A DNA stretch of 5,310 nt from Thermoproteota archaeon (GTDB taxonomy: Archaea; Korarchaeota; Korarchaeia; Korarchaeales; Korarchaeaceae), in NCBI GenBank assembly GCA_021158805.1, contig JAGGTZ010000170.1, positions 1 through 5,310 on the forward strand, in the 5' to 3' direction. The first letter of the stretch is position 1. The number at the start of each line of letters is the position of its first letter. The notes below the pieces were generated by a model, which was given only the letters and a program-made list of their open reading frames with translations, was not told where the DNA came from and did no database searches. The position numbers and the translations under genes were made by a program. Positions 5,072 through 5,310 of the stretch are shown piece by piece.

Positions 5072-5135
5072 TAGCAGTGCCGTTATGAAGGGGAAAACGT
5101 TTTCTCCTTCATGATGTTTTATCTTAACACTGCTA
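5072..5135 (+). repeat. Nested inverted repeat; candidate small structured RNA or operator
   Basis: The outer arms TAGCAGTG (5072-5079) and CACTGCTA (5128-5135) are an eight-base perfect match. Inside lies a 28-base dyad (5085-5112) in which 13 of 14 positions are symmetric, the exception (G5092/T5105) being a G-U pair in RNA; its centre is AAAACGTTTT. Four more pairs with two G-U (5081-5084 with 5113-5116) extend it. An 11-base loop (5117-5127) remains on the 3' side. The two-stem plan with an internal loop recalls an H/ACA guide hairpin, but no ANA box sits just after the outer stem and I see no kink-turn. No protein is encoded beyond a nine-codon ATG-TGA frame that the dyad itself creates. 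The structure is visible in the sequence; its function is unknown. Confidence 0.6.
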
Positions 5136-5224
5136 TTCTCTGAGATTATCACATTCCTCTCGGACCTCAACTGAAATAATGACGTAGGACATCTTAGGGG
5201 TCTAAACCTATAGGGAAGGTGTAT

Positions 5225-5240
5225 CCAAAAGGTTATATTA
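5225..5240 (+). promoter_or_regulatory. Promoter (BRE/TATA) of the downstream gene (probable rps13)
   Basis: CCAAAAGG (5225-5232) followed by TTATATTA (5233-5240) is the clearest BRE/TATA element in the window. Transcription would begin near 5261, leaving a leader of about 16 bases that contains GAGGGGTGA (5264-5272). Confidence 0.7.
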
Positions 5241-5276
5241 CACTAGGGTCAACTCTCCTGAAAGAGGGGTGAGAAA

Positions 5277-5310
5277 TTGTCGGAAACAGTGGAGCTAAGG
5301 AGGGTGGTTA
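5277..5310 (+). CDS. rps13: Probable small ribosomal subunit protein uS13, first codons (partial)
   Basis: TTG 5277 opens a frame reading MSETVELRRVV up to the window edge. An in-frame TGA at 5259-5261 limits upstream extension, and GGGGTGA (5266-5272) lies four bases before the TTG, matching the Shine-Dalgarno style of rpl30. Archaeal uS13 often begins with a short tail and then a segment like (F/L)RxIVRIA, which the visible residues fit. In many archaea rps13 follows cbf5 and is followed by rps4, rps11 and rpoD. The start is well supported, but with only 11 residues visible the identity rests mainly on gene order. Confidence 0.6.
   Translation, partial: MSETVELRRVV

Noticed and set aside
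5085..5114. Nine-codon ATG-to-TGA frame inside the palindrome, as a leader peptide
   Set aside because: A dyad beginning ATGA and ending TCAT followed by GA makes such a frame automatically, and there is no ribosome-binding site upstream.
5171..5183. CTGA followed by AATGACG, resembling a D'/C' pair of a C/D guide RNA
   Set aside because: No upstream C box and no downstream D box at guide-length spacing.

Overview
The window is a stretch of archaeal chromosome that carries the distal part of the ribosomal protein 'spc' cluster and the start of the next translation cluster. All genes are on the + strand. In order they are the end of rps5 (uS5), rpl30 (uL30), rpl15 (uL15), secY, an EMC3/TMCO1-like (DUF106) membrane protein, rpl34e (eL34), rpl14e (eL14), cbf5 (the tRNA/rRNA pseudouridine synthase), tRNA-Ser(GGA) and the first codons of what is probably rps13 (uS13). 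eL34, eL14 and Cbf5 with this neighbourhood, the archaeal form of SecY, BRE/TATA-type promoters and GGTGA-type Shine-Dalgarno sites all indicate an archaeon. Heavy use of AGG/AGA arginine and ATA isoleucine codons, several TTG starts and GC-rich structured RNA in a moderate-GC background suggest a thermophile, probably of the TACK group. A korarchaeal relative is my best guess, but it is an inference only.

Layout: 1-96 is the rps5 tail. Positions 97-200 hold a TATA-like promoter and a GC-rich leader that can fold in two mutually exclusive ways in front of the rpl30 ribosome-binding site. rpl30, rpl15, secY and the EMC3-like gene (201-3070) are tightly packed, with overlaps or gaps of 7-11 bases, and are probably one transcript. 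A second promoter (about 3147-3158) starts an rpl34e-rpl14e-cbf5 transcript. Between rpl34e and rpl14e, three inverted repeats sit flush against each other. After cbf5 comes an 83-base gap with a TATA-like box and short palindromes, then the tRNA (4938-5025) with an encoded CCA. The remaining roughly 250 bases hold a nested inverted repeat of 64 bases, possibly an RNA or an operator, and then a clear TATA box and TTG start for the next gene.

How the genes fit together: uL30, uL15, uS5, eL34, eL14 and uS13 are ribosome parts. SecY and the EMC3-like protein act in membrane protein insertion. Cbf5 is the catalytic subunit of H/ACA RNPs and also modifies tRNA. The window is therefore a housekeeping translation and secretion locus. 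I see no mobile element, CRISPR array, defence or phage gene. What is worth a second look is in the non-coding parts: the rpl30 leader, the hairpin chain before rpl14e and the nested palindrome before rps13.
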